Assembly: GCA_963580285.1 (NCBI GenBank)
Contig: OY757011.1
Location: 118,487,874-118,551,873, forward strand
Direction of reading: 5' to 3'
Source: Lucinisca nassula
Taxonomy: Eukaryota; Mollusca; Bivalvia; Lucinida; Lucinidae
DNA: 64,000 nt
This document shows, one piece after another, positions 33,545 to 46,611 of this stretch; within the stretch, counting starts at the first letter, position 1, and each line of letters opens with the position of its first letter. The translations under genes and the position numbers were made by a program. The notes below the pieces were generated by a model. That model worked only from the letters and a program-made list of their open reading frames with translations, searched no databases and was not told where the DNA came from.

Positions 33545-36500
33545 CTATTGCTCTGCAGAGCATGCGAGCACTCTGGGAAAATATATAGTGTGCCCAGCGT
33601 GGAGCGAGGCCAACAGTGGTCTCATAGATGTTCTGTTCCAAGCACAGTGCGTGCGAGCACTCTGGAAGCATATATAGTGTGCCCGGCATGGAGAGAGGCC
33701 AACAATGGTCTTATAGTTGTTCTGTTAAGAGCACAGAGCATGCGAGCACTCTTGAAATATATATAGTGTGCCCAGCGTGGCGCGAGGCCAATACTGGTCT
33801 TATAGTTGTTCTGTTCCCAGCACAGAGCATGAAAGCACTCTGGAAATATATAAAATGTGTGTCCAGCGTGGAGCGAGGCCAACAATGGTTTTACAGTTGT
33901 TCTGTTTCCAGCAGAGAGCATGCTAGCTATCTGGACATATAAAAAGTGTGCCCAGCGTGGAGCGAGGCCAACAATGGTCTTATAGTTGTTCTGTTCCCAG
34001 CACAGAGCATGCGAGCACTCTGGAAATATATATAGTGTGCCTAGCGTGGAGCGAGGTCGGCAATGGTCTTTTAGATGTTCTGTTCCCACCACAAAGCAAG
34101 CGAGCACTCTGGAAATATATATAGTTTCTCCAGCGAGGAGCGAGGCCAACAATGGTCTTATAGTTGTTCAGTTCCCAGCACCGAGCATGCGAGCGCTCTT
34201 GAAATAAATATAGTGTGCCTAGCGTGTATCGAGGCCAACAATGGTCTTATAGTTGTTCTGTTCCCAGCACAGAGCATGCGAGCACTCTGGAAATATATAT
34301 AGTGTGCCTAGCGTGGAGCGAGGTCGGCAATGGTCTTATAGATGTTCTGTTCCCACCACAAAGCAAGCGAGCACTCTGGAAATATATATAGTTTCTCCAG
34401 CGAGGAGCGAGGCCAACAATGGTCTTATAGTTGTTCAGTTCCCAGCACCGAGCATGCGAGCGCTCTTGAAATAAATATAGTGTGCCTAGCGTGTATCGAG
34501 GCCAACAATGGTCTTATAGTTGTTCTGTTCACAGCACAGAGCATGCAAGCGCTCCGGAAATATATATAGTGTGCCCAGTGCGGAGCGAGTCCAACAAAGG
34601 TCTCATATTTGTTCTGTTCCCGGCACAGAGCATGCGAACACTCTGGAAATCTATATACTGTGCCCAGCGTGGAGCGAGGCCGGCAATGGTTTATAGTTGT
34701 TCTGTTCCATGCACGGATCATTCGAGCACTTTGGAAATATATATAGTGTGCCCAGCGTGGATCGAGGCCGGCAATGGTCTTATAGTTGTTCTGTTCCCAG
34801 CACAAGAGCAAGCGAGCACGCTGGAAATATATATAGTGTGCCCGGTTTGGTGCGAGGCCGGGAATGGTTGTATAGTTGTTCTGTTCCCAGCACGGGCCAT
34901 GCCAGCACTCTGGAAATATGTACATGTATAGTGTGCCCAGCGTGGAGCGGGGCCGGCAATGGTCTTATAGTTGGTCTGTTCCCAGTACAGGCGATGCGAG
35001 CACTCTGGAAATATAGATAGTGTGCGTAGCGTGGAGCGAGGCCAACAATTGTCTTATAGTGTTCTGTTCACTGCACACAGCATGTGAGAACTCTGGAAAT
35101 ATATATGGTGTGCCCAGCATGGAGCGAGGCCAACACTGGTCTTATAGCTGCTGTGTTCCCAGCACAGAGCATGCGAGCACACCGGAAATATATACTGTGT
35201 GCCCAGCGTGAAGCGAGGCCGACAATGGTCTTATATTTGTTCTGTTCCCAGCACAGAGCATACGAGCACTCTGGAAATATATATATATTGTGCCCAGCGT
35301 GGAGCTAGTGCGGCAATGGTTTATAGTTATTCTATTCCAAGCACATAGCATTCGAGCATTTTGGAAATATATATATAGTGTGCCCAGCGTTGAGCGAGGC
35401 TGATAATGGTCTTATAATTGTTTTGTTCCCAGCACAGAGCATGAAAGCACTCTGGAAATATATAAAATGTGTGTCCAGCGTGGAGCGAGGCCAACAATGG
35501 TTTTACAGTTGTTCTGTTTCCAGCAGAGAGCATGCTAGCTATCTGGACATATAAAAAGTGTGCCCAGCGTGGAGCGAGGCCAACAATGGTCTTATAGTTG
35601 TTCTGTTCCCAGCACAGAGCATGCGAGCACTCTGGAAATATATATAGTGTGCCTAGCGTGGAGCGAGGTCGGCAATGGTCTTTTAGATGTTCTGTTCCCA
35701 CCACAAAGCAAGCGAGCACTCTGGAAATATATATAGTTTCTCCAGCGAGGAGCGAGGCCAACAATGGTCTTATAGTTGTTCAGTTCCCAGCACCGAGCAT
35801 GCGAGCGCTCTTGAAATAAATATAGTGTGCCTAGCGTGTATCGAGGCCAACAATGGTCTTATAGTTGTTCTGTTCCCAGCACAGAGCATGCGAGCACTCT
35901 GGAAATATATATAGTGTGCCTAGCGTGGAGCGAGGTCGGCAATGGTCTTATAGATGTTCTGTTCCCACCACAAAGCAAGCGAGCACTCTGGAAATATATA
36001 TAGTTTCTCCAGCGAGGAGCGAGGCCAACAATGGTCTTATAGTTGTTCAGTTCCCAGCACCGAGCATGCGAGCGCTCTTGAAATAAATATAGTGTGCCTA
36101 GCGTGTATCGAGGCCAACAATGGTCTTATAGTTGTTCTGTTCACAGCACAGAGCATGCAAGCGCTCCGGAAATATATATAGTGTGCCCAGTGCGGAGCGA
36201 GTCCAACAAAGGTCTCATATTTGTTCTGTTCCCGGCACAGAGCATGCGAACACTCTGGAAATCTATATACTGTGCCCAGCGTGGAGCGAGGCCGGCAATG
36301 GTTTATAGTTGTTCTGTTCCATGCACGGATCATTCGAGCACTTTGGAAATATATATAGTGTGCCCAGCGTGGATCGAGGCCGGCAATGGTCTTATAGTTG
36401 TTCTGTTCCCAGCACAAGAGCAAGCGAGCACGCTGGAAATATATATAGTGTGCCCGGTTTGGTGCGAGGCCGGGAATGGTTGTATAGTTGTTCTGTTCCC

Positions 36501-37485
36501 AGCACGGGCCATGCCAGCACTCTGGAAATATGTACATGTATAGTGTGCCCAGCGTGGAGCGGGGCCGGCAATGGTCTTATAGTTGGTCTGTTCCCAGTAC
36601 AGGCGATGCGAGCACTCTGGAAATATAGATAGTGTGCGTAGCGTGGAGCGAGGCCAACAATTGTCTTATAGTGTTCTGTTCACTGCACACAGCATGTGAG
36701 AACTCTGGAAATATATATGGTGTGCCCAGCATGGAGCGAGGCCAACACTGGTCTTATAGCTGCTGTGTTCCCAGCACAGAGCATGCGAGCACACCGGAAA
36801 TATATACTGTGTGCCCAGCGTGAAGCGAGGCCGACAATGGTCTTATATTTGTTCTGTTCCCAGCACAGAGCATACGAGCACTCTGGAAATATATATATAT
36901 TGTGCCCAGCGTGGAGCTAGTGCGGCAATGGTTTATAGTTATTCTATTCCAAGCACATAGCATTCGAGCATTTTGGAAATATATATATAGTGTGCCCAGC
37001 GTTGAGCGAGGCTGATAATGGTCTTATAATTGTTTTGTTCCCAGCAGAGAGCATGCGAGCACTCTGAAAATATATATAGTGTGCCTGGCGTGGAGCGAGG
37101 CCGGCAATGGTTTTATAGTTGTTCTGTTCCCAGCACAGAGCATGCCAGCACTCTGGAAATATATATAGTGTGCCCAGCGTGGAGCGGGGCCGGCAATGGT
37201 CTTATAGTTGTTCTGTTTGCGAGCACTCTGGAAATATAGATAGTGTGCCCAGCGTGGAGCGAGGCCAACAATGGTCTTATAGTTGTTCTGTTCCCAGCAC
37301 AGAGCATGCGAGCATTCTGGAAATATATGTAGTGTATCCAGCTCGGAGCGAGGCCAACAATGGTCTTATAGTTGTTCTGTTCCCAGCACAGAGCATGCGA
37401 GCGCTCTGGAAATATATATAGTGTGCCCAGCGTGGAGCGAGGCCGGCAATGGATTTTTAGTTGTTCTGTTCCCCGCACAGACATA
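33545..37485 (-). repeat. 89-bp satellite array 4 (inverted orientation)
   Basis: About 44 subfamily A monomers in reverse orientation (AGAGCATGCGAGCACTCTGG, AAATATATATAGTGTGCCCA, GCGTGGAGCGAGGCCAACAA, TGGTCTTATAGTTGTTCTGT). It begins directly after the 167-bp tandem family and ends at an orientation switch at about 37,485. It contains an exact-looking 1,612-bp tandem duplication. Confidence 0.96.
33812..37035 (-). repeat. 1,612-bp tandem duplication, apparently 100% identical
   Basis: Unit 1 is 33,812-35,423 and unit 2 is 35,424-37,035. Every stretch I compared at +1,612 matched with no difference (for example 34,021-34,080 against 35,633-35,692, and 34,861-34,920 against 36,473-36,532). 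Several translated frames are also identical at that offset. Each unit is about 18 monomers. Within each unit a three-monomer 267-bp block is itself duplicated (33,986-34,252 and 34,253-34,519) with about one change. Confidence 0.9.
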
Positions 37486-37486
37486 T

Positions 37487-38210
37487 AGGCCTCGCTCCAC
37501 ACTGGGCACGTTTTATTTTCTTCCGGAGCTCTAGCTTGCTCTGTGCTGGGCACGCTATGTTATCTTCCGGGACGCTGGATTGCTCTCTGCTGGCACGGTG
37601 CAACGAAGTACGCTATATAGGCCCTATATACTTCCGGTGGGCCAATTCTCGGGGTATAGGTCTTATATTTCTTCGTGTCTAGCACAGCTCCCGCTCTAGT
37701 AGAATGCGTAACGTGCCCAGCGTGGAGCAAGGGCAGGTTGTTCCGTATTCAGCGCACAGCAAGAAACAAATTCAGTATAATAACGAACGCAGAGTGGAGT
37801 AAGGGCAGGAATATGTCTTAAAGTTCTCCGCTCACAGCACAGAGCAAGTGACTGCTCCAGTACAATATGCAACGTTCCCAGCGTGGAGCAGGGACAAGAA
37901 TAGATCTTATATCCAGCGAAACATCCAATAGAACACGTGACGTCCCGAGCGTGGAGCAAGGCAAGAAATAGGTCTTTCTTATTGTTGATCCGTGCCCAGC
38001 ACAGAGCAAGTGACCGTTTCACTATAGTACGTAACGTGCTCAGCTTGGAGCAAGTGCAGGTTTAGGTCTTAAGTTGCTCCGTGCTCCGTGCTCCTGAATG
38101 CTTCAGTATAATATATACTGAAAGTTCCCAGCATGGAGCAAGGGCAGGAATGTATAATAGTTATTCCGTGCCCAGCACAGACCAAGCGACCGCTCCCATG
38201 CAAGCACAGC
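37487..38210 (-). repeat. divergent satellite block Q, copy 2
   Basis: Direct copy of 27,866-28,600: 'gggcacgttttattttcttccgg', 'gctggcacggtgcaacgaagt', 'cgttcccagcgtggagcagg', 'gatccgtgcccagcacagag'. Divergence is about 5-8%. The first about 180 bp are + oriented, the rest inverted. Confidence 0.8.
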
Positions 38211-38620
38211 CACACTTCATCTTAATTTGTGTTCACTTTGAAGTAGTATTTCTAAGCTGAAATGTTTCCAACATGTAAGGCCCTATATAGTCGGTAGAAA
38301 AAGCTTTAACTTGTAAAAACTACACCGAGTTAAAATAGATTTTTCTTGACTTGAAAAACGGTTTGGTGTATAATCAAGACTTATTTTATGACATTTTTAT
38401 GCTCACAAAACAATATATATATATTAGTCACTATGTATTTTTAAGTAAGGCTGGTGCCTCATGGCCGATAAGTATTCGATTAAATACGAACAAAAAAAAA
38501 CTACCACGATTAAAACAACACTCTTGAAAAAACTATTGTTTATTTTTGGAATTTATTTTTCACATTGTTGAAAGTCAAACGCAGACATTAGCTGTTTAAC
38601 ATGAAATAACCTTTTCTTGT
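38211..38620. other. AT-rich spacer, no gene seen
   Basis: Short TA-rich tract near 38,411-38,424. No open frame or repeat structure of note. Confidence 0.55.
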
Positions 38621-38890
38621 GGTTCCGATTCTATTGTTGTCTCCCTTGCCAGGTTCAAGCATCAACTTTTGCTAATGATAACTTGAAAGTGACAAGATGC
38701 ATGCTCTCCAATCGTATTTCTATAAAGTATAATAGGCTACATCTACATCGTTACATTAAATCGTCATAATTTGACTTCTACTCAACGGGAGCTAATAAAT
38801 TGACAATGATAAATTTATATAACTATTGCTTCAAAGTATAGCTGCAACTGCAGGAAAAGAGTGTGTCCACGGTGGAGCAAATGAGGTGCC
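38621..38890 (-). repeat. segmental block K, copy 3 (inverted)
   Basis: Reverse complement of 7,905-8,290 and 21,928-22,290: 'gacttctactcaacgggagc', 'tatagctgcaactgcagg', 'gtccacggtggagcaaatg'. Its inversion together with array 5 supports a segmental inverted duplication. Confidence 0.8.
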
Positions 38891-39355
38891 CAGCATGGAT
38901 CGCCGGCCTGTCCTTGCTCCACGCTGGGGACGTTGCATATTGTATTGGAGCAGTCGCTTCTCTGTGTTGTGAGCGGAGCAGCTCTAAAACTGATTCCTCC
39001 CTTGCTCCACGCTGGGAACGTTTCGCATTCTACTGGACACTTTGACAGTACTATCTGAGCAGTCGCTTCCTCTTTGCCGGAAACATAGCGGCTATAAGCT
39101 CTTTTTCTGCACTTGCTCCACGCTGGGAACGTTACGTGTCCTACTGGATCGGTCGCTAGCTCTTTTGCTAGGTACAGAGCAAGTATAATACCTTTTCCTG
39201 CTTATGCTCCACGCTGGGAGCGGTACATATCCTACTGGATCTGTCGCACGCTCTGTGCGACAACGCCATTAAGATTGTGAAAGTGCCCAGCGTGGAGCAG
39301 TGGCAAGAGTAGGCATAACAGTCGCTCCACCTCCGGCACAATTCAAGCGACCTGG
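38891..39355. repeat. divergent satellite with inverted block L
   Basis: Units such as 'ccttgctccacgctggggacgt' and 'cttgctccacgctgggaacg' are + oriented to about 39,230. 39,170-39,355 is the reverse complement of about 15,380-15,560 ('gtcgcacgctctgtgcgac', 'cacttgaattg'-type text, 'cgacctggccagcacagag'). Confidence 0.75.
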
Positions 39356-42300
39356 CCAGCACAGAGCATGCGAGCACTCTGGAAATATATATAGTGTGCC
39401 CGGCGTGGAGTGAGGCCGGGAATAGTTTTATAGTCGTTCTGTTCCCAGCACAGAGCATGCCAGCACTCTGGAAATATATGTAGTGTGCCCAGCGTGGAGC
39501 GGGGCCGGCAATGGTCTTATAGTTTTTCTGTTCCCAGCGCCGACAATGCGAGCACTCTGGAAATATAGATAGTGTACCAAGTGTGGAGCGAGGCAAACAA
39601 TTGTCTTATAGTGTTGTGTTCCCAGTGCAGATCATGCGAGCAGTCTGGAAATATATATGGTGTGCCCAGCATTGGGGGAGGTCAACAATGGTCTTATAGC
39701 TGTTCTGTTCCCAGTACAGAGCATACGAGCATGCGGGCACTCTGGAAATATATATAGTGTGCCCAGCGTGGAGCGAGGCCGGCAATGGTCTTATAGTTGT
39801 TCTGTTCCCAGCACAGAGGATGCGGGCACTCTGGAAATGTATATAGTGTGCCCAGCGTGGAGCGAGGCCGCAATGATCTTTAAGTTGTTCTGTTCCACGC
39901 ACAGAGCATGCAAGCACACTAGAAATATATATAGTGTGCCCAGCGTGGAGCGAGGCTGGCAATGGTTTTATAGTTGTTGTCTTCCCAGCACAGAGCATGT
40001 GAGCACTCTGAAAATATATATAGTGTTCCCAGCGGGGAGCGAGGTCGGCGATGGTTTAATAGTTGTTCTGTTTCCAGCACAGAGCATACGAGCACACTGG
40101 AAAGATATATAGTGTGCCCAGCGTGGAGCGAGGCCGGCAATGCTTTTATAGTTGTTCTGTTCCCCGCACAGAGCATGCGAACACTCTGGAAATATATATA
40201 GTGTGCCAGCGTGGAGCGAGGCCGGCAATGGTCATAAAGTTGTTCTTTTCCCAGCACAGAGGATGCGGGCATTCTGGAAATATATATAGTGTGCCAAGCG
40301 TAGAACGAGGCCGTCAATGGTCTTATAGTTGTTGTGTTCCAAGCACAATGCATGCGAACACTCTGGAAATATACATAGTGTGCCCAGCGAGGAGCGAGGC
40401 CGGCAGTGGTCAGAAAGTTTTTCTTTTCCCAGCACAGAGCATGCTAGCATTCTGGAAATAAATATAGTGTGCCCAGCGTGGAGCGAGGCCAACAATGGTC
40501 TTATATTTGTTCAGTTTCCAGCACAGAGCATGCGAGCATTCTGGAAGATATATATAGTGTACCCAGCATGGAGAGAGGCCAACAATGGTCTTAAAACTGT
40601 TCTGTTCCCAGCACAGAGCATGCGAGCAGTCTGGAAATATATATAGTGTACCCAGCGTGGAGTGAGGCCAACAATTGTCTTATAGTTGTTCAGTTCCAAG
40701 CGCAGAGCATACGAGCGCTCTGGAATTATATATAATGTGCCCAGCGTGGAGCGAGGCCAACAATGGTCTTATCATAGTTGTTCTGTTCCCAGCAAAGAGC
40801 ATGCGAGCACTCTAGAAATATATATAGTGTGTCCAGCGTGGAGCGAGGCCAACAATGGTCTTATATTTGTTCTGTTCCCAACACAGAGCATGCGAGCACT
40901 CTGGAAATATATATAATGTGCCCAGCGTGGAGCGAGGCCGGCAATGGTTTATAGTTGTTCTATTCCAAGCACGAATCATTCGAGCACTTTGGAAATATAT
41001 ATAATGTGCCCAGCGTGAAGCGAGGCCGGCAATGGTCTTATTGTTGTTCTGTTCCCAGCACAGAGCATGTGAGCACTCTGGAAATATATATAGTGTGCCC
41101 GGCGTGGAGCGAGGCCGGGAATGGTTTTATAGTTGTTCTCTTCCCAGCACAGATCATGTCAGCACTCTGGAAATATAAATAGTTTGCCCAGCGTGGAGCG
41201 GACCGGCAATGGTCTTATAGTTGTTCTGTTCCCAGCACAGACAATGCAAGCACTCTGGAAATATAGATAGTGTGCCCAGCGTGGAGCGAGTCCAACAATT
41301 GTCTTATAGTGTTGTGTTCCCAGCACAGAGCATGCGAGCACTCTGGAAACATGTAGTGTGCCCAGCATGGAGGGAGGCCAACAATGGTTTTGTAGTTGTT
41401 CTGTTCCCATCACAGAGCAAGCGAGCGCCCTGTTGATATATATAGTGTGTCCAGCGTGGAGCGCGGCCAACAATGGTCTTATAATTGTTCTGTTCCCAGC
41501 ACAGAGCATGCGAGCGCTCCGGAAATATGTATATTGTGCCCAGCGCGGAGCAAGGCCAACAATGATCTTATATTTGTTCTCTTCTTAGCACAGAGCATGC
41601 GAGCACTCTGGAAATATATATACTGTGCCCAGCGTGGAGCGAGGCCGGCAATGGCTTATAATTGTTCTGTTCCAAGCACGGATCATTCGTGCACTTTGGA
41701 AATATATATAGTGTGCCCAGCGTGGAGCGAGGCCGGCAATGGTATTATAGTTGTTCTGTTCCCAGCACAGAGCATGCGAGCACTCAAGAAATATATATAC
41801 TGTGCCCAGCGTGGAGCGAGGCCGGCAATGGCTTATAATTGTTCTGTTCCAAGCACGGATCATTCGTGCACTTTGGAAATATGTATTGTGTGCCCAGCGT
41901 GGAGCGAGGCCGGCAATGGTATTATAGTTGTTCTGTTCCCAGCACAGAACATGCGAGCACTCTGGAAATATATATAGTGTGCCCGGCGTTGAGCGAGGCC
42001 GCGAATAGTTTTATAGTCGTTCTGTTCCCCGCACAGAGCATGCCAGCAATCTGGAAATATATGTAGTGTGCCCAGCGTGAAGCGGGGCCGGCAATTGTCT
42101 TATAGTTGTTCTGTTCCCAGCACAGACAATGCGAGCACTCTGGAAATATAGACAGTGTGCCCTGTGTGGAGCGAGGCCAACAATTGTCTTATAGCTGTTC
42201 TGTTCCCAGCACAGAGCATGCGAGCACTCTGGAAATATATGTATTGTGCCCAGCGTGGAGCGAGGCCGGCAATGGTATTATAGTTGTTCTGTTCCAAGCA

Positions 42301-45300
42301 CGGATCATTCGTGCACTTTGGAAATATATATAGTGTGCCCAGCGTGGAGCGAGGCCTGCAATGGTATTATAGTTGTTCTGTTCCCAGCACAGAGCATGCG
42401 AGCACTCAAGAAATATATATACTGTGCCCAGCGTGGAGCGAGGCCGGCAATGGCTTATAATTGTTCTGTTCCAAGCACGGATCATTCGTGCACTTTGGAA
42501 ATATATATTGTGTGCCCAGCGTGGAGCGAGGCCGGCAATGGTATTATAGTTGTTCTGTTCCCAGCACAGAGCATGCGAGCACTCTGGAAATATATAAAGT
42601 GTGCCCGGCGTGGAGCGAGGCCGGGAATAGTTTTATAGTCGTTCTGTTCCCAGCACAGAGCATGCCAGCAATCTGGAAATATATGAAGTGTGCCCAGCGT
42701 GGAGCGGGGCCGGCAATTGTCTTATAGTTGCTCTGTTCCCAGCACAGACAAAGCGAGCACTCTGGAAATATATATAGTGTGCCCAGCGTGAAGCAAGGCC
42801 GGAAATGGTCTTATAGTTGTTCTGTTCCCAGCAAAGAGCATGCGAGCACTCTGGAAATATATATAGTGTGCCCAGCGTGGAGCAAGGCCGGAAATGGTCT
42901 TATAGTTGTTCTGTTCCAAGCACAGAGGAGGCGGGCACTCTGGAAATATATATAGTGTGCCCAGCGTGGAGCGAGGCCAACAATGGTCTTATAGTTGTTC
43001 TGTTCCCAGCAAAGAGCATGCGAGCACTCTGGAAATATATATAGTGTGCCCAACGTTGAGCAAGGTCGGAAATGGTCTTATAGTTGTTCTGTTCCAAGCA
43101 CAGAGGAGGCGGGCACTCTGGAAATATAGATAGTGTGCCCAGTGTGGAGCGAGGCCAACAATTGTCTTATAGCTGTTTTTGTTCCCAGTACAGAGCATGC
43201 GAGCACTCTGGAAATATATATAGTGTGCCCAGCGTGGAGCGAGGCCAACAATTGTCTTATAGTTGTTCTGTTCCCAGCAAAGAGCATGCGAGCACTCTGG
43301 AAATATATATAGTGTGCCCAGCGTGGAGCGAGGCCGGCAATGGTCTTTACGTTGTTCTGTTCCCCGCACAGAGCATGCAAGCACACTATATATATAGTGT
43401 GCCCGGCACGGAGCGAGGCTGGCAATGGTTTTATAGTTGTTGTGTTCCCAGCACAGAGCATGTGAGCACTCTGGAAATATATATAGTATGCCCAGCGGGG
43501 AACGAGGTCGGCGATGGTTTAATAGTTGTTCTGTTTCCAGCACAGAGCATACGAGCACTGGAAATATATATAGTGTGTCCAGCGTGGAGCGAGGCCGGCA
43601 ATGCTTTTATAGTTGTTCTGTTCCAAGCACAGAGCATGCGAACACTCTGGAAATATAAATAGTGTGCCCAGCGTGGAGCGAGGGCGGCAATGGTCTTACA
43701 GTTGTTCTGTTCCCCGCACAGAGCATGCAAGCACACTAGAAATATATATAGTGTGCCCAGCGTGGAGCTAGGCTGGCAATGGTTTTATAGTTGTTGTGTT
43801 CTCAGCACACAGCATGTTAGCACTCTGGAAAAATATATATAGTGTTCCCAGCGGGGAGCGGGGTCGGCGATGGTTTAATAGTTGTTCTGTTTCCAGCACA
43901 GAGCAAACGAGCACTCTGGAAAGATATATAGTGTGCCCAGCGTGGAGTGAAGCCGGCAATGCTTTTATAGTTTTTCTGTTCCCAGCACAGAGCAGGCGAA
44001 CACTCTGGAAATATATATAGTGTGCCCAGCGTGGAGCGAGGCCGGCAATGGTCTTATAGTTGTTCTGTTCCCAGCACAGAGGATGCGGGCACTCTGGAAA
44101 TATATACAGTGTGCCAAGCGTGGAGCGAGGCCGGCAATGTTCTTTAAGTTGTTCTGTTCCCCGCACAGAGCATGCAAGCACACTAGAAATATATATAGTG
44201 TGCCCAGCGTGGAGCGATGCTGGCAATGGTTTTAAAGTTGTTGTGTTCCCAGCACAGAGCATGTGAGCACTCTGGAAATATATATAGTGTGCCCAGCGGG
44301 GAGCGGGGTCGGCGATGGTTTAATAGTTGTTCTGTTTCCAGCACAGAGCATACGAGCACTCTGGAAAGATATATAGTGTGCCCAGCGTGGAGCGAGGCCG
44401 GCAATGGCTTATAATTGTTCTGTTCCAAGCACGGATCATTCGTGCACTTTGGAAATATATATTGTGTGCCCAGCGTGGAGCGAGGCCGGCAATGGTATTA
44501 TAGTTGTTCTGTTCCCAGCACAGAGCATGCGAGCACTCTGGAAATAAATATAGTGTGCCCGGCGTGGAGCGAGGCCGGGAATAGTTTTATAGTCGTTCTG
44601 TTCCCAGCACAGAGCATGCCAGCAATCTGGAAATATATGAAGTGTGCCCAGCGTGGAGCGGGGCCGGCAACTGTCTTATAGTTGCTCTGTTCCCAGCACA
44701 GACAATGCGAGCACTCTGGAAATATAGATAGTGTGCCCTGTGTGGAGCGAGACCAACAATGGTCTTATAGTTGTTCTGTTCCCAGCAAAGAGCATGCGAG
44801 CACTCTGGAAATATATATAGTGTGCCCAGCGTGGAGCAAGGCCGGAAATGGTCTTATAGTTGTACGTTCCCAGCAAAGAGCATGCGAGCACTCTGGAAAT
44901 ATATATAGTGTGCCCAGCGTGGAGCAAGGCCGGATATGGTCTTATAGTTGTTCTGTTCCAAGCACAGAGGAGGCGGGCACTCTGGAAATATATATAGTGT
45001 GCCCAGCGTGGAGCGAGGCCAACAATGGTCTTATAGTTGTTCTGTTCCCAGCAAAGAGCATGCGAGCACTCTGGAAATATATATAGTGTGCCCAGCGTGA
45101 AGCAAGGCCGGATATGGTCTTATACTTGTTCTGTTCCAAGCACAGAGGAGGCGGGCACTCTGGAAATATAGATAGTGTGCCCAGTGTGGAGCGAGGCCAA
45201 CAATTGTCTTATAGCTGTTTTTGTTCCCAGTACAGAGCATGCGAGCACTCTGGAAATATATATAGTGTGCCCAGCGTGGAGCGAGGCCAACAATGGTCTT

Positions 45301-46610
45301 GTAGTTGTTCTGTTCCCAGCAAAGAGCATGCGAGCACTCTGGAAATATATATAGTGTGCCCAGCGTGGAGCGAGGCCGGCAATGGTCTTTACGTTGTTCT
45401 GTTCCCCGCACAGAGCATGCAAGCACACTATATATATAGTGTGCCCGGCACGGAGCGAGGCTGGCAATTGTTTTATAGTTGTTGTGTTCCCAGCACAGAG
45501 CATGTGAGCACTCTGGAAATATATATAGTATGCCCAGCGGGGAGCGAGGTCGGCGATGGTTTAATAGTTGTTCTGTTTCCAGCACAGAGCATACGAGCAC
45601 TGGAAATATATATAGTGTGACCAGCGTGGAGCGAGGCCGGCAATGCTTTTATTGTTGTTCTGTTCCAAGCACAGAGCATGCGAACACTCTGGAAATATAA
45701 ATAGTGTGCCGAGCGTGGAGCGAGGCCGGCAATGGTCTTACAGTTGTTCTGTTCCCCGCACAGAGCATGCAAGCACACTAGAAATATATATAGTGTGCCC
45801 AGCGTGGAGCGAGGCTGGCAATGGTTTTATAGTTGTTGTGTTCTCAGCACAGAGCATGTTAGCACTCTGGAAAAATATATATAGTGTTCCCAGCGGGGAG
45901 CGGGGTCGGCGATGGTTTAATAGTTGTTCTGTTTCCAGCACAGAGCATACGAGCACTCTGGAAAGATATATAGTGTGCCCAGCGTGGAGCGAGGCCGGCA
46001 ATGCTTTTATAGTTTTTCTGTTCCCAGCACAGAGCAGGCGAACACTCTGTAAATATATATAGTGTGCCCAGCGTGCAGCGAGGCCGGCAATGGTCTTATA
46101 GTTGTTCTGTTCCCAGCACAGAGGATGCGGGCACTCTGGAAATATATACAGTGTGCCAAGCGTGGAGCGAGGCCGGCAATGGTCTTTAAGTTGTTCTGTT
46201 CCCCGGACAGAGCATGCAAGCACACTAGAAATATATATAGTGTGCCCAGCGTTGAGCGATGCTGGCAATGGTTTTATAGTTGTTGTGTTCCCAGCACAGA
46301 GCATGTGAGCACTCTGGAAATATATATAGTGTGCCCAGCGGGGAGCGGGGTCGGCGATGGTTTAATAGTTGTTCTGTTTCCAGCACAGAGCATACGAGCA
46401 CTCTGGAAAGATATATAGTGTGACCAGCGTGGAGCGAGGCCGGCAATGCTTTTATAGTTGTTCTGTTCCCAGCACAGAGCATGCGAACACTCATGAAATA
46501 TACATAGTGTGCCCAGTGAGGAGCGAGGCCGGCAATGGTCAGCTAGTTTTTCTTTTCTCACCACAGAGCATGCGAGCACTCTGGAAATATATATTGTGTG
46601 CCCAGCGTCG
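39356..46610 (-). repeat. 89-bp satellite array 5 (inverted orientation), longest in the window
   Basis: About 81 monomers in reverse orientation. The order of variant monomers echoes array 1 read backwards: first the GCATGCCAGCACTCTGG variant, then the GGTCAACAATGG/ATTGGGGGAGG unit, and later the 'gcgatggtttaatag' and 'aaagatatatagtg' units. It ends abruptly at a SINE A copy at 46,612. Open frames up to 193 codons on both strands are artefacts. Confidence 0.96.
42430..46450 (-). repeat. about 2-kb direct duplication within array 5
   Basis: 42,430-44,385 and 44,386-46,450 share the same ordered variants. The offset is 1,954 bp at the left end and 2,042 bp further in (for example 42,989 and 45,031; 44,060 and 46,102), so one 88-bp monomer was gained or lost between copies. 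Copies differ by a few per cent, clearly older than the 1,612-bp duplication. Confidence 0.85.
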
Positions 46611-46611
46611 T

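Noticed and set aside
33545..37485. Centromere call for the satellite
   Set aside because: Array size here is a few kilobases, interrupted and inverted; there is no centromere-specific evidence in the sequence.
9036..46610. TATATATA tracts as promoters
   Set aside because: They are part of every satellite monomer, with no associated gene.
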